DNA of 64,000 bases from Ramazzottius varieornatus. Lineage: Eukaryota > Tardigrada > Eutardigrada > Parachela > Ramazzottiidae. Within the stretch, counting starts at the first letter, position 1. Every line of letters begins with the position of its first letter. The stretch spans positions 7,514,149 through 7,578,148 of the forward strand of contig BDGG01000001.1 in assembly GCA_001949185.1 (NCBI GenBank), given 5' to 3'. The notes beneath the pieces are model-generated. The model saw only the letters and a list, made by a program, of their open reading frames with translations. It ran no database searches and was not told the origin of the DNA. Positions 12,801-22,818 of the stretch are shown one piece after another. A program made the position numbers and the translations under genes.

Positions 12801-13018
12801 GGGGGAAGGATGGCTGGTGGTGCAGGCGGGAGGGTCGCTTCTTCACGGAGAAGTGCCCATGTTAAAAGACCGGCGACTATGCCGGCGCATATGATGACGA
12901 CGATGATGGCGATGGCCCAAGCGATCTTGATCTTCCGACTGAATTCCTCATCCTTGCTCTCGGTGTAACTGGTATAACGTTTGAAATCTTCGCTCTCCGA
13001 TTTGCGCAATGGTGCCAT
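9883..13018 (-). CDS. GH31 family glycosidase, MYORG-like type II membrane protein
   Basis: Six minus-strand exons, 13018-12368, 12163-11853, 11584-11246, 11181-10979, 10912-10655 and 10331-9883, close to 736 residues, close to vertebrate MYORG. A cytosolic N-terminus is followed by one membrane anchor (about residues 35-60, IIVVIICAGIVAGLLTWALL), then a beta-rich domain and the GH31 barrel. Key barrel motifs are WPIWSTWVSYK, FKQDGGEAGW (nucleophile Asp in the K-x-D-G-G-E context), YPFVLPDMIGGNAY (acid/base Asp) and FMPSIQFSIPPW. MYORG acts as an alpha-galactosidase in the secretory pathway; the same activity is likely but inferred. The exon 4 donor (GTGCGT at 10978) is the weakest junction. 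The exon 3 donor could be 3 bases earlier. Introns carry foldback repeats at 10390 and 11651. Confidence 0.9.
10390..10485. repeat. Foldback element, degenerate, in glycosidase intron 5
   Basis: The core is AAGTGGCGCACA ... ACGTGCGCCACTT, flanked by a GAACAAACTCGGCCAGA left end. The right end has diverged (TTCTTGTTCTCCTG). Confidence 0.7.
11651..11836. repeat. Foldback element with two hairpin modules, glycosidase intron 2
   Basis: Two successive palindromes (AAGTGGCGCACG...GTGCGCCACTT, then AAGTGCCGCACC...GTTGCGCCGCTT) are joined by CGATCTTGCCGAATTTGTTT. The array ends in GCGTTTGTTTACCGAGG. Confidence 0.75.
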
Positions 13019-13895
13019 CTGTAGATAGTCCAAGCAACAGGTGATGTTATAAAGGTACGGTCAGCAAAATTCGCATTAGCAGGAGTTTGAATTTCCAGTT
13101 TTTCTGGCTACATTAGCAAGTCAGCATGCAGATATCGGAATCAAGTTTCGGAAATCGACAACAGACTGCGAAGCAGTTTGTCTCGAGCAGCTTTGATGTG
13201 ATTGCATGCTGTGGTCCTTCGACGAACAGAATGATAACAATAATAAGGTTTATCAGCGCTGCCAACACAAGCGAAGAATGCGATTAGCATTTGGTCGTCG
13301 AAACTCTGCGAGAAACATACTTGCCGTCTTTTCATCGTCTGGCTGTAATAACCTAGTCCTAGGGGTGTTTTCGGATATCCATGGCGTCCTGGAATCAATT
13401 GCTGGAACTGTGTTGCTGTTACCGGAACTTGGCAGCGGAAACATCCCACAAAAATAAACGACAAGTTTTGCAGTTGAGAGTCAAGACTGTCTAGTGTTAT
13501 GTTATACAGTCTATTACCGGTACGTGTAACTCGATGACATGTCCACTGCTGATAAAGATGAACCGATGATTCACGGCAGTCGAGCAGCCATCAATCAAAG
13601 ACCACTTGACATACTTACGTCGCTTGATAAGGTGTGCCCAGTCATCTAACGCTCGTCTGTTGGCTGATTGTTGAATGGCCAGCATCAACAGACCGGAAGT
13701 CGTAAAGTTGCTGGGGCCATTTTGTGCATAATTTTTTTCTCCGTACGTACTCCATACCTTGAGCAGGTGGATCTCTTTGTACCTCTTCGAGCAAGTGTTT
13801 CGACAGACTACAGGTACACTCTCTTCGGGAAGTGAACAAGCCATCTGCTATTTTCAAGACGCCAGTGCGGACTGCATTCTACTTAGACGTTCATC
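13019..13895. other. Divergent promoter region between glycosidase and phosphatase genes
   Basis: The glycosidase (-) and the phospholipid phosphatase (+) start on either side. Open frames at 13141-13857 on the minus strand have no recognisable motif and I do not call them. Untranslated first exons for either gene could lie here. Confidence 0.35.
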
Positions 13896-15694
13896 ATGGT
13901 CCTGGCACACGAGATCCATCCTCCAGCTCCCCGACCTCTGACTCCAATTGGGAAACATAGGATCATTAAATGGCAGTCCATAATGTCACTAAGGAATGCA
14001 ATCGAGTTGGGTTCCATCGTCTGCGGTGAGTTGTCGTCTGTTTACCGTCAGGAAGTTACGCTTGGCTAACTTGCTGTGGTTGATCCTTTCCAGCTTGTAT
14101 CCCGTTTCTCGTCGTTCGCTATATGGGCTCGTACAAACGCGGGTTCTTCTGCAATGACCAGGACATCATGTTCCCCTACAAAGACGGCAAGTCTCTCTTT
14201 ATCGGCCATACCTGTTTTTGCATGAAGATCGACGAATTTGCACCAAAACGAATATCTCTGATCGACTCATTTGAGTCGCCCCTGACGTCATGAGCTCGTC
14301 TGCTAATTGACGGTGTGTTCACGTGCAGCTCCATGACGTCAGGAGCCAATTTTATAATTATTTTATTTTCTATTCGATTTCATGTGGAATATTCCGAACT
14401 CGTTACAACCTTGTTTTCCGGTCTCTTGTCGTTTGTTTCAGCCTTTATTTAACTGCATCATGTTTTTTCTATTGCAGATACGGTTCCGTTTTCCATTTTG
14501 GCCATGACGGGAACGTTACTTCCGGTGCTTGTTGTAAGTAAACAGCCGTCAGCGTCCTCTGTTAGGCATACTTGCCATCAACTGCTCACTTGATCGTTGA
14601 ATGCTATTTGCCCGTCACAGGTGTTCAGCGGTGAATTTTTCCGTTTCACCCTCTCCAAGAGCCCCTACAACGATTACGAAACGCGATACGAGTTGTTGGG
14701 TGTCAAGATACCGCCGTTTTTGTCGAGTGCCGTCCGTATCAACGCGCTCTTCGCATACGGCGCACTGGTCACCGTTAGCATCACCGACATTACCAAGTTC
14801 TCCGTCGGGCGCCTGCGCCCGCACTTCTTGGACGTTTGCAATCCCGACTGGGCTCGCATTGGTGGCAGAGACAACTGTACTTATGTCTCTGACGTCTTCT
14901 GCTTGACTTCTCAAAGCAAGGACGAGAAAGACCTAGCTAGGCTGGAAGACGCTAGGTTGAGCTTTCTTTCAGGGCATTCTTCCTTCTCGTTCTACTGTGC
15001 CTTCTTCGTAATCTACTACTTGGAGACTAGGTTTAAGTGGATGGGCATGAGATTCTTCAAGGCCTTCTTGCAGTTCTTGCTGTTCATGGGAGCCGCGCTG
15101 TGTGGGGCGTCCAGGGTGGCCGATCACAAGCACCACGCTACCGATGTCATCACGGGAAGTCTTCTGGGGATCCTCACGGCCACAATCGTTGTAAGTACCA
15201 TCGTAAGAGGTCGGCAAACGAATCGTACAAGATCGACTTCCCAAGTGGCGCACGTTTCCATTGTTATTGGCTGAAAACGTGCGTCACTTGGGGAAGTCTT
15301 CGAGATTGGCTTCTCAAGTAGCGCACCTTTTCAGTGTGATTGGCTATGGGCGTGCGTCACTTTGAAGGTTCAACAAGATAGTCCTCTCAGGTGGCGCACG
15401 TTTCCATTTTGTTATCGGTTAGAAGTACGCGCCTTGTGCGGTACGAGCCTGTATCGACCTTGTACGTTCAAGTTGCCGGCCTCTTCGTACTTTCGGTCTG
15501 TAATGGTTGATCGAGCCTTTACTGTGTGACAGGTGTTTGTTGTCGGAGATAACTTCCTCGACCGTCGAGCCTTGCGCGCCAAGTTGAGGAGCTTCTTCAG
15601 CAACATGGATGACCTCGATGTGGAATCGGGTCGCAGTAAGGACTTTGTGGACGGCAAGGACAAGGGTGATGGTTCGCCGAAAATCGTAGCATAA
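13896..15694 (+). CDS. Lipid phosphate phosphatase (PLPP/wunen family)
   Basis: Five exons, 13896-14025, 14094-14186, 14478-14533, 14621-15190 and 15533-15694, close to 336 residues. All three catalytic signatures of the PAP2 superfamily are present: C1 KFSVGRLRPHF, C2 FLSGHSSFS and C3 SRVADHKHHATDV (nucleophile His in the last). Six membrane helices are expected, with the active site facing outside or the lumen, to dephosphorylate phosphatidate, LPA or S1P. RGFFCNDQDIMFPYKD is the family's first extracellular loop. Intron 2 (14187-14477) must use a GC donor (GACG|GCAAGT) for the frame to close, and it carries a pair of CRE palindromes. Intron 4 contains a three-module foldback array. The start ATG is the first in frame. 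Confidence 0.92.
14276..14348. promoter_or_regulatory. Inverted pair of CRE palindromes in phosphatase intron 2
   Basis: Two perfect TGACGTCA sites (14283-14290 and 14334-14341) sit in inverted arms, CCCCTGACGTCATGAGCTC and AGCTCCATGACGTCAGGAGC. An E-box CACGTG lies between them near 14320. The arms match for about 18 bases. This could be a CREB/ATF-bound intronic enhancer or simply a small palindromic repeat. Confidence 0.45.
15208..15450. repeat. Foldback array with three hairpin modules, phosphatase intron 4
   Basis: The GGTCGGCAAACGAATCG left end is followed by three palindromic modules. Each has an A/TAGTGGCGCACG-type left arm, a loop of the ATTGGCT type, and a GTGCGTCACTT or CGCGCCTTG right arm. 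Spacers such as CAACAAGATAGTCCTC recall the outer arm. Confidence 0.8.
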
Positions 15695-16447
15695 AGATAC
15701 AAAATGTTTTGTAGCTCTGTCCTATAAATGAATCTGGCAGCTTTTCAGTTCCTTATCTATCTGTCTTAGGTGGGTTTTTCTCGTTGATCTGTGATACGTT
15801 TTCTTCATGTATCTGACGTTCTGAACATAGCATTCTTCTGGCTTTTCAATTCCATTGTATCCCTTTGTACTCTGCAGCAAGATGGTACTTTATTGTGCTT
15901 GCTTCGATGGGAGTCTGGGACCATCAGTTTTCCTTTGAGCTCAGAATCATGATCAAAGTCGTCAACTTTTGCGATATTTCAAATTTCTCCTTGGTTCACA
16001 GTGCGAATGTGTGTGGATTCTTATGGCACCGCCAGTTTATTCGAGATTGCCGAAGTTTCCCATTTAAAACGGGGAAGTTGGATGATATCAATTTCTTTTA
16101 CTCGTCCGATCAGCGTTGTCGGATGCTAGGTTTCGAAGTTCGAACACGTTATCTTGCCAGCAAACGCGGGAGGAGAGAAACCGTAACACGGGTCTCGGTC
16201 ACTTTTTACGGTTTTTTTAAAGCAGCAGAGTATATTGTACTGAATCAACGGTTACTTTTTTAATTGAAAAATTGATCACAAAATGTCAAATCCGCTCAAC
16301 TGAAAGTTGAAATCTCACTTAGACCATTGCAGTCGGAAGAAAGTGCACGAATTTCACAGCAAACAAACTGAAGCCTCGCCCTCGTAAAGCAGTGTACGAC
16401 CGAGAGCGCAAACGAACTGGGCGGTACTTCCTCTCGAATCGTGCGGT
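15695..16447. other. Convergent 3' flanks
   Basis: This is the 3' flank of the phosphatase (+) and the secreted peptide gene (-). A 132-codon open frame at 15865-16263 has no homology I recognise and is AT-rich in the manner of untranslated sequence, so it is not called. Confidence 0.35.
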
Positions 16448-16897
16448 TTAGTGTCCTGGTCCTGGAGCCGGCGGCGGCTTGATGCAAGCCCAACCGCCCT
16501 TCTTCATGCATCCCTTCAGCCAGATTCCCGTTGACCAGCTGTCTTTCTCGCAGTACCAGCCCTGAAGAAAAGCAATTGATCAACACGTTGGAATTCCGGC
16601 AGAAGACGAACTCATTCGCTTAAACTGAAATAAAGCAACCCTGTGTCTCGGTCATGCCCTGAAAAGCGGGAAGAAACTTACCGGGTAGATGAGGCCGGAC
16701 TGCTGCAACCAGAGGCCGCAAGAAGCGCAGTTGCTTTCCCAGCTTTGACCCCACGGGATCCCTTTGACCTTTTCATCCATGTTGTCGCTGACGCCACCGT
16801 TGACGTACAGACCATTTCCGCACGACGCTGCCCGAACCATCTCCCCCACAAAGGCTAGGACCACCATGCCCGCCAACAGAGCTAATTTAGCTTCCAT
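16448..16897 (-). CDS. Small secreted cysteine-rich protein, paralog 1
   Basis: Two minus-strand exons, 16897-16682 and 16561-16448, join in phase 0 (donor CCG|GTAAGT) to 109 residues. A clear signal peptide (KLALLAGMVVLAFVGEMVRA) leads a compact cysteine-rich domain, ASCGNGLYVNGG ... SWESNCASCGLWLQ in exon 1 and GWYCEKDSWSTGIWLKGC in exon 2, with a Pro-rich tail. I do not recognise the family. The same exon structure and the same GWYCEKD and STGIWLKGC core recur in the gene at 22819-23267, so it is a real gene family. The role is unknown; an extracellular disulfide-bonded product is inferred. Confidence 0.8.
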
Positions 16898-17275
16898 CTG
16901 GGAATGCGGATACTGAAGTTTACTGGAGCAAGCAAAGAAAATTGAATTCGAAAGCTGAGAGATCCAGTACGGTCTCGGGCTTGCACTGGATCTTATATAT
17001 CGATACCGACATGGGATCAAAAGTAAGCGGTATTTCCGGTGTGGGTTAGTGTACATTTTTACGGCTGGATAGCAGTAAACTTGTTGTGGAAAAGATTGTC
17101 GGTTGCTCAAAATTCCCGAGATTCTTTAGCAATAGCGGACAGTTTTAATATGCAACCCGAGCTTCTGTTCGATGAGAGGCCGAAACAAAGTACCCGATAG
17201 TGAACTTATCGGTGTACTTCTGCTCTTTGACGACTTTTTGGATCCACTAACTTTTCCTGATTAATGGGACTCCAT

Positions 17276-18826
17276 CAAGGGCATCGGCGAAGGCTATGGG
17301 AAAAGTCAGGTGGCCGGGCACTCAAGATTGTGTCCGAACTACCCGTCGGAGCAGTTAGGTCGTAGTGAGATTGACGGTGCCGGTGGCCCGAGGAACCTTC
17401 AGCAGCGTAATGCAGGACAAGCGTTTTATTTTTGTGGCTCGAAGATGCAGCATGACGGTCTACGGACACATAGAAGCTAAAACTTCGAGAGAAGGGAAAG
17501 CGAGATGAAGTACTTGTACTGTAATTCAGATCAGAGGAAACGTTGAAAAGAGTAAATTTCTGGTGACAGCGTCCATCAGCAGCACAGTGTGCTACTGAGC
17601 AAGACAAGTCGTGACTTTCTACTCACCGTCATGGTTCCACAAGCATCGATACGTACCACACTCTGCGGGATGCATACAAACACTGCAACTTTGCGGCCTT
17701 TCTTGTCCCGCGTTCCGTGGTCCACACTGGGAATGATACGGGGGAGGGTCTATCAAGTGCAGACAGATCCTTGTGAAATACCTTCCGAGCAGATCACATT
17801 CCATCTGGTTCAAGTAGCAGCCTTCAAGTAGCAATCTCATTAACGGACTACTCAAGGGCAACTCTATCTCGTATGTTTTACTGAAAACATAAAAACACAC
17901 AATCGAAGTTACAACATTTCAGAACGATAACGCCCATCATTCAGAAGGATACTTACACCTCGTAAAGATTGTCCAGAATTTCTTCCACCGTGGCTTTGAG
18001 CTTCTAATCTTTACGAACGATATTGCAACATCTTTACGAACCATCGTTGCCGTTTCTGAGTGAAGTCCCATAAACACTCCGTCATGCTATCATTCACCCA
18101 CCAGTATCGATCCAAGACTCTTCTTCCGCTCGGTTCTGTGGAAAGACATGTCTCGTCCAGGACTACCGGCGTCTTAGTGGTAAAACGACCACAGGGTAGA
18201 AGGCTGGTTTCCGCCACGAACTCGCATCGGTCAAACTGAAAGGCGTTCAGACGATTTCTCAGCAGCCTCCAGTTCAGACTTCCTAATAGTGTTTGGATGC
18301 CCTCATCGTCATACTCAACCCTGACATTCAGCAAGATAACCCGCGAGATGTTCTCGCCCACCTTTAGCAACGTATGCGCCAGTTTACGCGACTTCCAGTT
18401 GACACCGAGATACGTGCCGATGTTGTCCCGTAGGTCGAAGGACAGTTCGAAAATCAGGCTGTTGAGCTTGTTCAAGCCTGTCATACCGAGTATGCTACAC
18501 CACCAGTCATAGTCCGACTGAGCTTCGATCTTTTATCGCTTATTTATTTGAGCTAGAGGAAGCAACGGCGTGCTTGAGGGAGAAGATGCAGTCTGTGCTG
18601 CAAGCTCCATCCTTGCAAAGACCGTACACTCCACAACTCTGTAGGGTACTACGTAGATTTGTGTTGAAGAATGCCAGGTGAACAATGCCTCGGTTCAAAT
18701 GTTGAACAGTGGGAAAGTCCTTTTGCCATTGACGAGAGACCCTAAAACGAAGCCATCAGATTCTTCGATATCCCTATACGTCGTGCGCTTACTGGTAATT
18801 CATCTGCGTAGTCGTTGACAGTTTTC
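17276..18826 (-). CDS. Uncharacterised gene, 3' exons (structure tentative)
   Basis: Open pieces on the minus strand chain in phase: an exon after the acceptor near 18739 (VSRQWQKDFPTVQHLN ... CKDGACSTDC), a long piece at about 18540-18060 (DYDWWCSILGMTG ... YWWVNDSMTECLWDF), a short piece KLKATVEEILDNLYE, a piece from 17878 (KTYEIELPLSSPLM ... CSVCMHPAECGTYRC) and a last exon from about 17593 to a stop near 17276. Joining the first three requires introns of only 37 and 34 bases (GT...AG), far below the 60-80 base norm here. It may therefore be a decaying gene. Cysteine spacing hints at an extracellular or zinc-binding segment, but I recognise no family. The upstream exon is interrupted by the Tigger-like copy A. 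Confidence 0.45.
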
Positions 18827-19146
18827 GACATCCAAACAGCGCACAATGTCCATCCATAAATGATGTGGACACATGTACACGCACGGTGGGGTAGTTTGGG
18901 CCAGTAAATAGTTTGGGCCAGACGGAAAAGACGGCAAACTTAGATTTTGTATGGAAGCCAGAAACAGAAATCGGACCAATGTCGCAACGCAGTAAAATTC
19001 AACCGCAGAAAATTGTCGTGGACAATGGCCATCAGCTGATCAGCTGTTTTACTCTCACACTTCAAAGCTGCTGTGCATGGCTACTCGATTTTTGGAGAAG
19101 CCCTGGAATCGTTAGCTCGATATTATTTCCGTAAACGTTTCTCGAA

Positions 19147-20572
19147 ATGTCCCAGCCCTTCAAGACCAAGCGGCCTCGGCGATACACCGAAGAAGCCCTG
19201 AAGGATGCGCTGTCTGCTGTCGAGAATGGAATGGGGCTACGCGAAGCAGCTCGAGTGTTCAAAGTTCCGCGCAACACCGTCTCACGTTATGTACAAGATA
19301 CAAAGGCACGTAGGTTGGGTAAAGAAAGAAAGCTCAACGATTTTGAGGAAGGGCTGCTGGTTGATCTGCTCAAGAAATTCGGAAATACTGGATTTTCTCT
19401 CAACAAAACCCAGCTGCGCATTTTTGTGGACGAAATGGGTTTGGAAAGGNNNNNNNNNNNNNNNNNNNNNNNNNNNNNNNNNNNNNNNNNNNNNNNNNNN
19501 NNNNNNNNNNNNNNNNNNNNNNNNNNNNNNNNNNNNNNNNNNNNNNNNNNNNNNNNNNNNNNNNNNNNNNNNNNNNNNNNNNNNNNNNNNNNNNNNNNNN
19601 NNNNNNNNNNNNNNNNNNNNNNNNNNNNNNNNNNNNNNNNNNNNNNNNNNNNNNNNNNNNNNNNNNNNNNNNNNNNNNNNNNNNNNNNNNNNNNNNNNNN
19701 NNNNNNNNNNNNNNNNNNNNNNNNNNNNNNNNNNNNNNNNNNNNNNNNNNNNNNNNNNNNNNNNNNNNNNNNNNNNNNNNNNNNNNNNNNNNNNNNNNNN
19801 NNNNNNNNNNNNNNNNNNNNNNNNNNNNNNNNNNNNNNNNNNNNNNNNNNNNNNNNNNNNNNNNNNNNNNNNNNNNNNNNNNNNNNNNNNNNNNNNNNNN
19901 NNNNNNNNNNNNNNNNNNNNNNNNNNNNNNNNNNNNNNNNNNNNNNNNNNNNNNNNNNNNNNNNNNNNNNNNNNNNNNNNNNNNNNNNNNNNNNNNNNNN
20001 NNNNNNNNNNNNNNNNNNNNNNNNNNNNNNNNNNNNNNNNNNNNNNNNNNNNNNNNNNNNNNNNCGGTCAGACGGACAAGCTACAACCGCTAGATAGCTG
20101 CCCATTTGGAACCATGAAACCGAAGTGGACGGCTTACAAGTCCTTCCATCGTATCAACCCGCAGTTCGAAGTAAGACTAAATTATTGCAGTCTGTTTGTA
20201 AAGATTAACTCATGGACAAGATTTTGATACAAGGACGTAGCGAGGTCCCTAAAAGGTCCGCGATTTGGCCGTTTTCCTACGAAGTTTTCATTGATCATCA
20301 GTCAGGGTTGTGCCGCGCACGGGTCTGACAGGCCACTTCGTAGAAAAAGGGCTAAATCGCGCATGCTTTAGGGACCTTGATACGACCTTGTTTTGATACA
20401 ATAGTTCTGACTTTCAGATTACTCGGAACACCTTCCCAGGAATTTTGGCGGAGCTGTGTACTCCAGGAGACAGCATGTTTTCCTTAGAGTTTGAAGCGTC
20501 ATTGAAGAGTGGTTTTCGCAAGACTGGTGTCTTTCCCCTGACGTCATTCGTAGAACGGTCGATAAAGAGCTG
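19147..20572 (+). CDS. Tigger-like transposase, copy A (interrupted by gap)
   Basis: The N-terminal exon from 19147 encodes a pipsqueak-type helix-turn-helix (about residues 10-50: RYTEEALKDALSAVENG, GLREAARVFKVPRNTVSRYV). It is identical in residue sequence to copy B up to the gap, apart from the last few codons (GLER against GIAK). After the gap the frame resumes with QTDKLQPLDSCPFGTMKPKW, which holds the third catalytic Asp, then donor TTCGAA|GTAAGA and a last exon near 20419-20572 (ITRNTFPGILAELCTPG ... GFRKTGVFPLT, stop TGA). The middle, with the first two catalytic Asp residues, is unread. Confidence 0.75.
19450..20064. other. Assembly gap (615 N)
   Basis: The run of Ns falls entirely inside the transposase region of copy A, at a place where a near-identical copy exists 41 kb away. 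This is the usual cause of such gaps. Any open frame drawn across it is meaningless. Confidence 1.
20230..20390. mobile_element. Nested MITE (hAT-like, 8-bp target duplication) inside copy A
   Basis: A 161-bp palindromic element starts CAAGGACGTAGCGAGGTCCC and ends with the near inverse. It is flanked by the 8-bp direct repeat TTTTGATA at 20222-20229 and 20391-20398. It has no coding capacity. It lies in the intron between the third and last transposase exons. Confidence 0.88.
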
Positions 20573-21156
20573 ATCAAGTACGACGAACCTTCCTTACCAG
20601 TGTTGGACAGAGAAAGTTCCCCGATGAAGAAAGTAGCAGCCATCTTACGTTCCGACAAGGTGAAAATGGATGACGCCATGGTCGAAGCAAGCCTTGAGTC
20701 GATCGACCACATCCGGTCCGGTTACAAAAGCGTAGCGGATACGGTTCTGTCTGCTGCAGGCAAGGCGTTCGCTTTTTCTAAGCCGAAAAAGCAACGGAAG
20801 GCCAAAGATACGCGGATTGTGCTGGAAGCAGGCACGAATATGCTCAACAGTGAGTACTGTATATGGAGGTGATTGAGCAGCGCCTGAAGTCACGAAAAGA
20901 GCCGAGCAAAACTACACCGAAGTCCCGTGGAGGGACGAACAGAAAAGGGATGGCCTGCGAATCTTCGCCGTCTACTTGCCTTCCAGCACCGGATATTCCT
21001 TCCACATCTGAACCGAAGTCCATGCCTAAGAAAAGTCGCAAAAAGGAAGTGTGCTCACCTGAGGAACCTTCCGCCTGCCCTTTGTCGAATGCTGATGTGA
21101 GTACGCTCGCACCAGCTCCTCCAAAGAAACGTGTTGGGTCGAAGAAAGTGCAGTAG
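20573..21156 (+). CDS. Downstream open frames of the Tigger-like element, copy A
   Basis: After the transposase stop a second open stretch (from about 20573, first Met at 20600) reads KYDEPSLPVLDRESSPMKKV ... KSVADTVLSAAGKAFAF. It is followed from 20863 by a basic frame ending APPKKRVGSKKVQ. Both are conserved with copy B. They may be the transposase C-terminus read through a frameshift or an unrecognised splice, or a second small gene of the element. Confidence 0.4.
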
Positions 21157-21439
21157 GTTCGCTTCGCTGGTTGTGACGACTTTGATTTCTGATTGTGATT
21201 GTAAACAGAGATTTCATATCTGGAGTATCTTGTTTTCGTATGTGCTTATGGTGGGCTTGTTCCGGCAAAAAAGAATTTCAATAAAAGTGTCATGCTTCGA
21301 GCTGCTCGTTCCGATACCCGGCGCGAACGTGCAGCAGTACTAAATTACCAGTAGTGCTCTTTTTTACACGAAGCAAGAAACTCCTGCCCGTGCCGCCGTA
21401 GCGAAACGGCCTGGCCCAAACTATCCCACCGTGTGTGTA

Positions 21440-22263
21440 CCACATTTCCAACGTAGACGCTGTAGTGCCCAAGTCGGTCTCGGTTGGCACGTCGCTACAA
21501 GCTACCTCAGCCGAAAAGGCGGATGTGATGCCGGCAGGAGTGTTTGCTGAGAACTGAAGCTCAACTTCTTCCAGAAGTACTTTTTGCTGCCCTCGTTCTG
21601 CAAAAAATTGCCCGGTTGTTAAAATCTAAAAGACTAGGACAGACAATATAGAGTGAAAATTGTATCAGGATGATTATCCTCGAAACGGAGGCGCTTCGTT
21701 ACCCCAAAAAGCCAATGGGGATTCTTGTCAACAAAAGAATCAAGTACTTCCTTGCATCCCAACATGCCAGCGCAGACCTCTCGGCTCCAATCGATCCCAT
21801 TTCCATATTATCAGTCTTGTTCTTACAATAGTCCATTCGACGAGATGTACTTTTCCATTTTACGAGAAAGAAAAGATACGAGACTTTTCTCCCACGGGCA
21901 TTAAAGCAATCCCTCATCCGTCCGTCCAAAATTTCCTCAATGTTATCTCGATGAGGTATGCATCCTTCCAGAATGGCATCTGGAAAAGTACAACATCCAT
22001 GTAGTATCAAATTCACGGAAAAAAGTGGGATCGTACCTGCATTGCCAGGATGGGTTGCATTAAACTCTCCCACAACATCTTCGGCGCCATCCCGGCATGG
22101 TCCACTCTCCTACGTATCGTATTTCCCTGCCGTAACCTCTCCGCCGTATTTTGTAGTAGACAATCGGTTGTCCTTCCTCGTTTGCGGACGTGCGTCGACC
22201 AACTATATAGTCCACGAAGAAGCTTCCTGATAATGCGTAGACTTCTGCCGCACCATCCTCCAT
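21440..22263 (-). pseudogene. Upstream exon-like fragments of the unresolved gene, with a chromodomain-like piece
   Basis: Minus-strand pieces read as protein but do not join cleanly. 22263-22100 gives GSFFVDYIVGRRTSANEEG and YYKIRRRGYGREIRYVGEW. An exon 21979-21827, with good splice sites and matching phase 1 on both sides, reads NIEEILDGRMRDCFNARGR and SYLFFLVKWKSTS. That resembles the start of a chromodomain (EEILD ... YLVKWKG). A third piece at 21600-21440 (VELQFSANTPAGITSAFSAE) runs straight into the end of transposon copy A and seems to continue on its other side. Frames change within the fragments, so the gene is either broken or unusually spliced. Confidence 0.35.
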
Positions 22264-22818
22264 CGTCCTTCTTGGTTCCCAAGAAGCGCGCCAAAGGCCA
22301 GTGAGCTCACAAAGACTTACCGAATGATCATCCTTCTGATGGACGTTTCAGAAAACAGCTGATGGAAATGATCCAAATAGAACTGCTTATTGAGCTCACA
22401 GCTGCTGACTGTTATGCATGTCGTTGATGAGAATGAGTGCCGGTACATGCTAGCTGCTACATCGGTAATATTACATTACGGTATATCGGCGACATCATCA
22501 ATCACGCATTCACAATGTTGCAAAACCTGTATACGTTCATAACTATGTAGTATCAAACAGTAACCCATTTTATGTATCTGGTTCGATTTTTGTATTTGAC
22601 GGTCGGCGAATAAAGCTTATTATTTTGAGACACAACACCGCGAATATGACTGAAGTAACACCAGAAAGAAGACCAGCAAAAAAGCTAGCTATAAGAGATA
22701 CACGCCAACAACAAGCGGTGGATGAACCAAAGATGAGGGCGATGAGAGACCATCTGACACTGTGACTGTGGGTTTCTTGCAAGTGTCCGCCGTTCGACAG
22801 GGACCGTCACAACAAGAC

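Larger units (their letters stand above)
18878..21437 (+). mobile_element. pogo/Tigger-like DNA transposon, copy A
   Basis: The ends are CACGCACGGTGGGGTAGTTT at 18878 and its near inverse at 21437 (about 27-bp terminal repeats containing AGTTTGGGCCAG), flanked by TA at 18876-18877 and 21438-21439. A second subterminal AGTTTGGGCCAG follows the left end. It carries the same transposase and the same nested 161-bp MITE as copy B, in the opposite orientation. Much of the transposase core is lost in an assembly gap. Against copy B the missing segment should be about 120 bases longer than the run of Ns. The element sits in an apparently coding stretch of a minus-strand gene. Confidence 0.9.

Noticed and set aside
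13497-13857. Overlapping minus-strand frames between the glycosidase and the phosphatase
   Set aside because: No recognisable domain and no acceptor/donor pair that links them to the glycosidase start.
15865-16263. 132-codon open frame on the plus strand
   Set aside because: No motif, no splice partners, lies in 3' flank, and has untranslated-like composition.
19147-20227. Very long open frames of 270-340 codons across 19147-20227
   Set aside because: They exist only because the 615-base N run contains no stop codons. Only the parts outside the gap are real.
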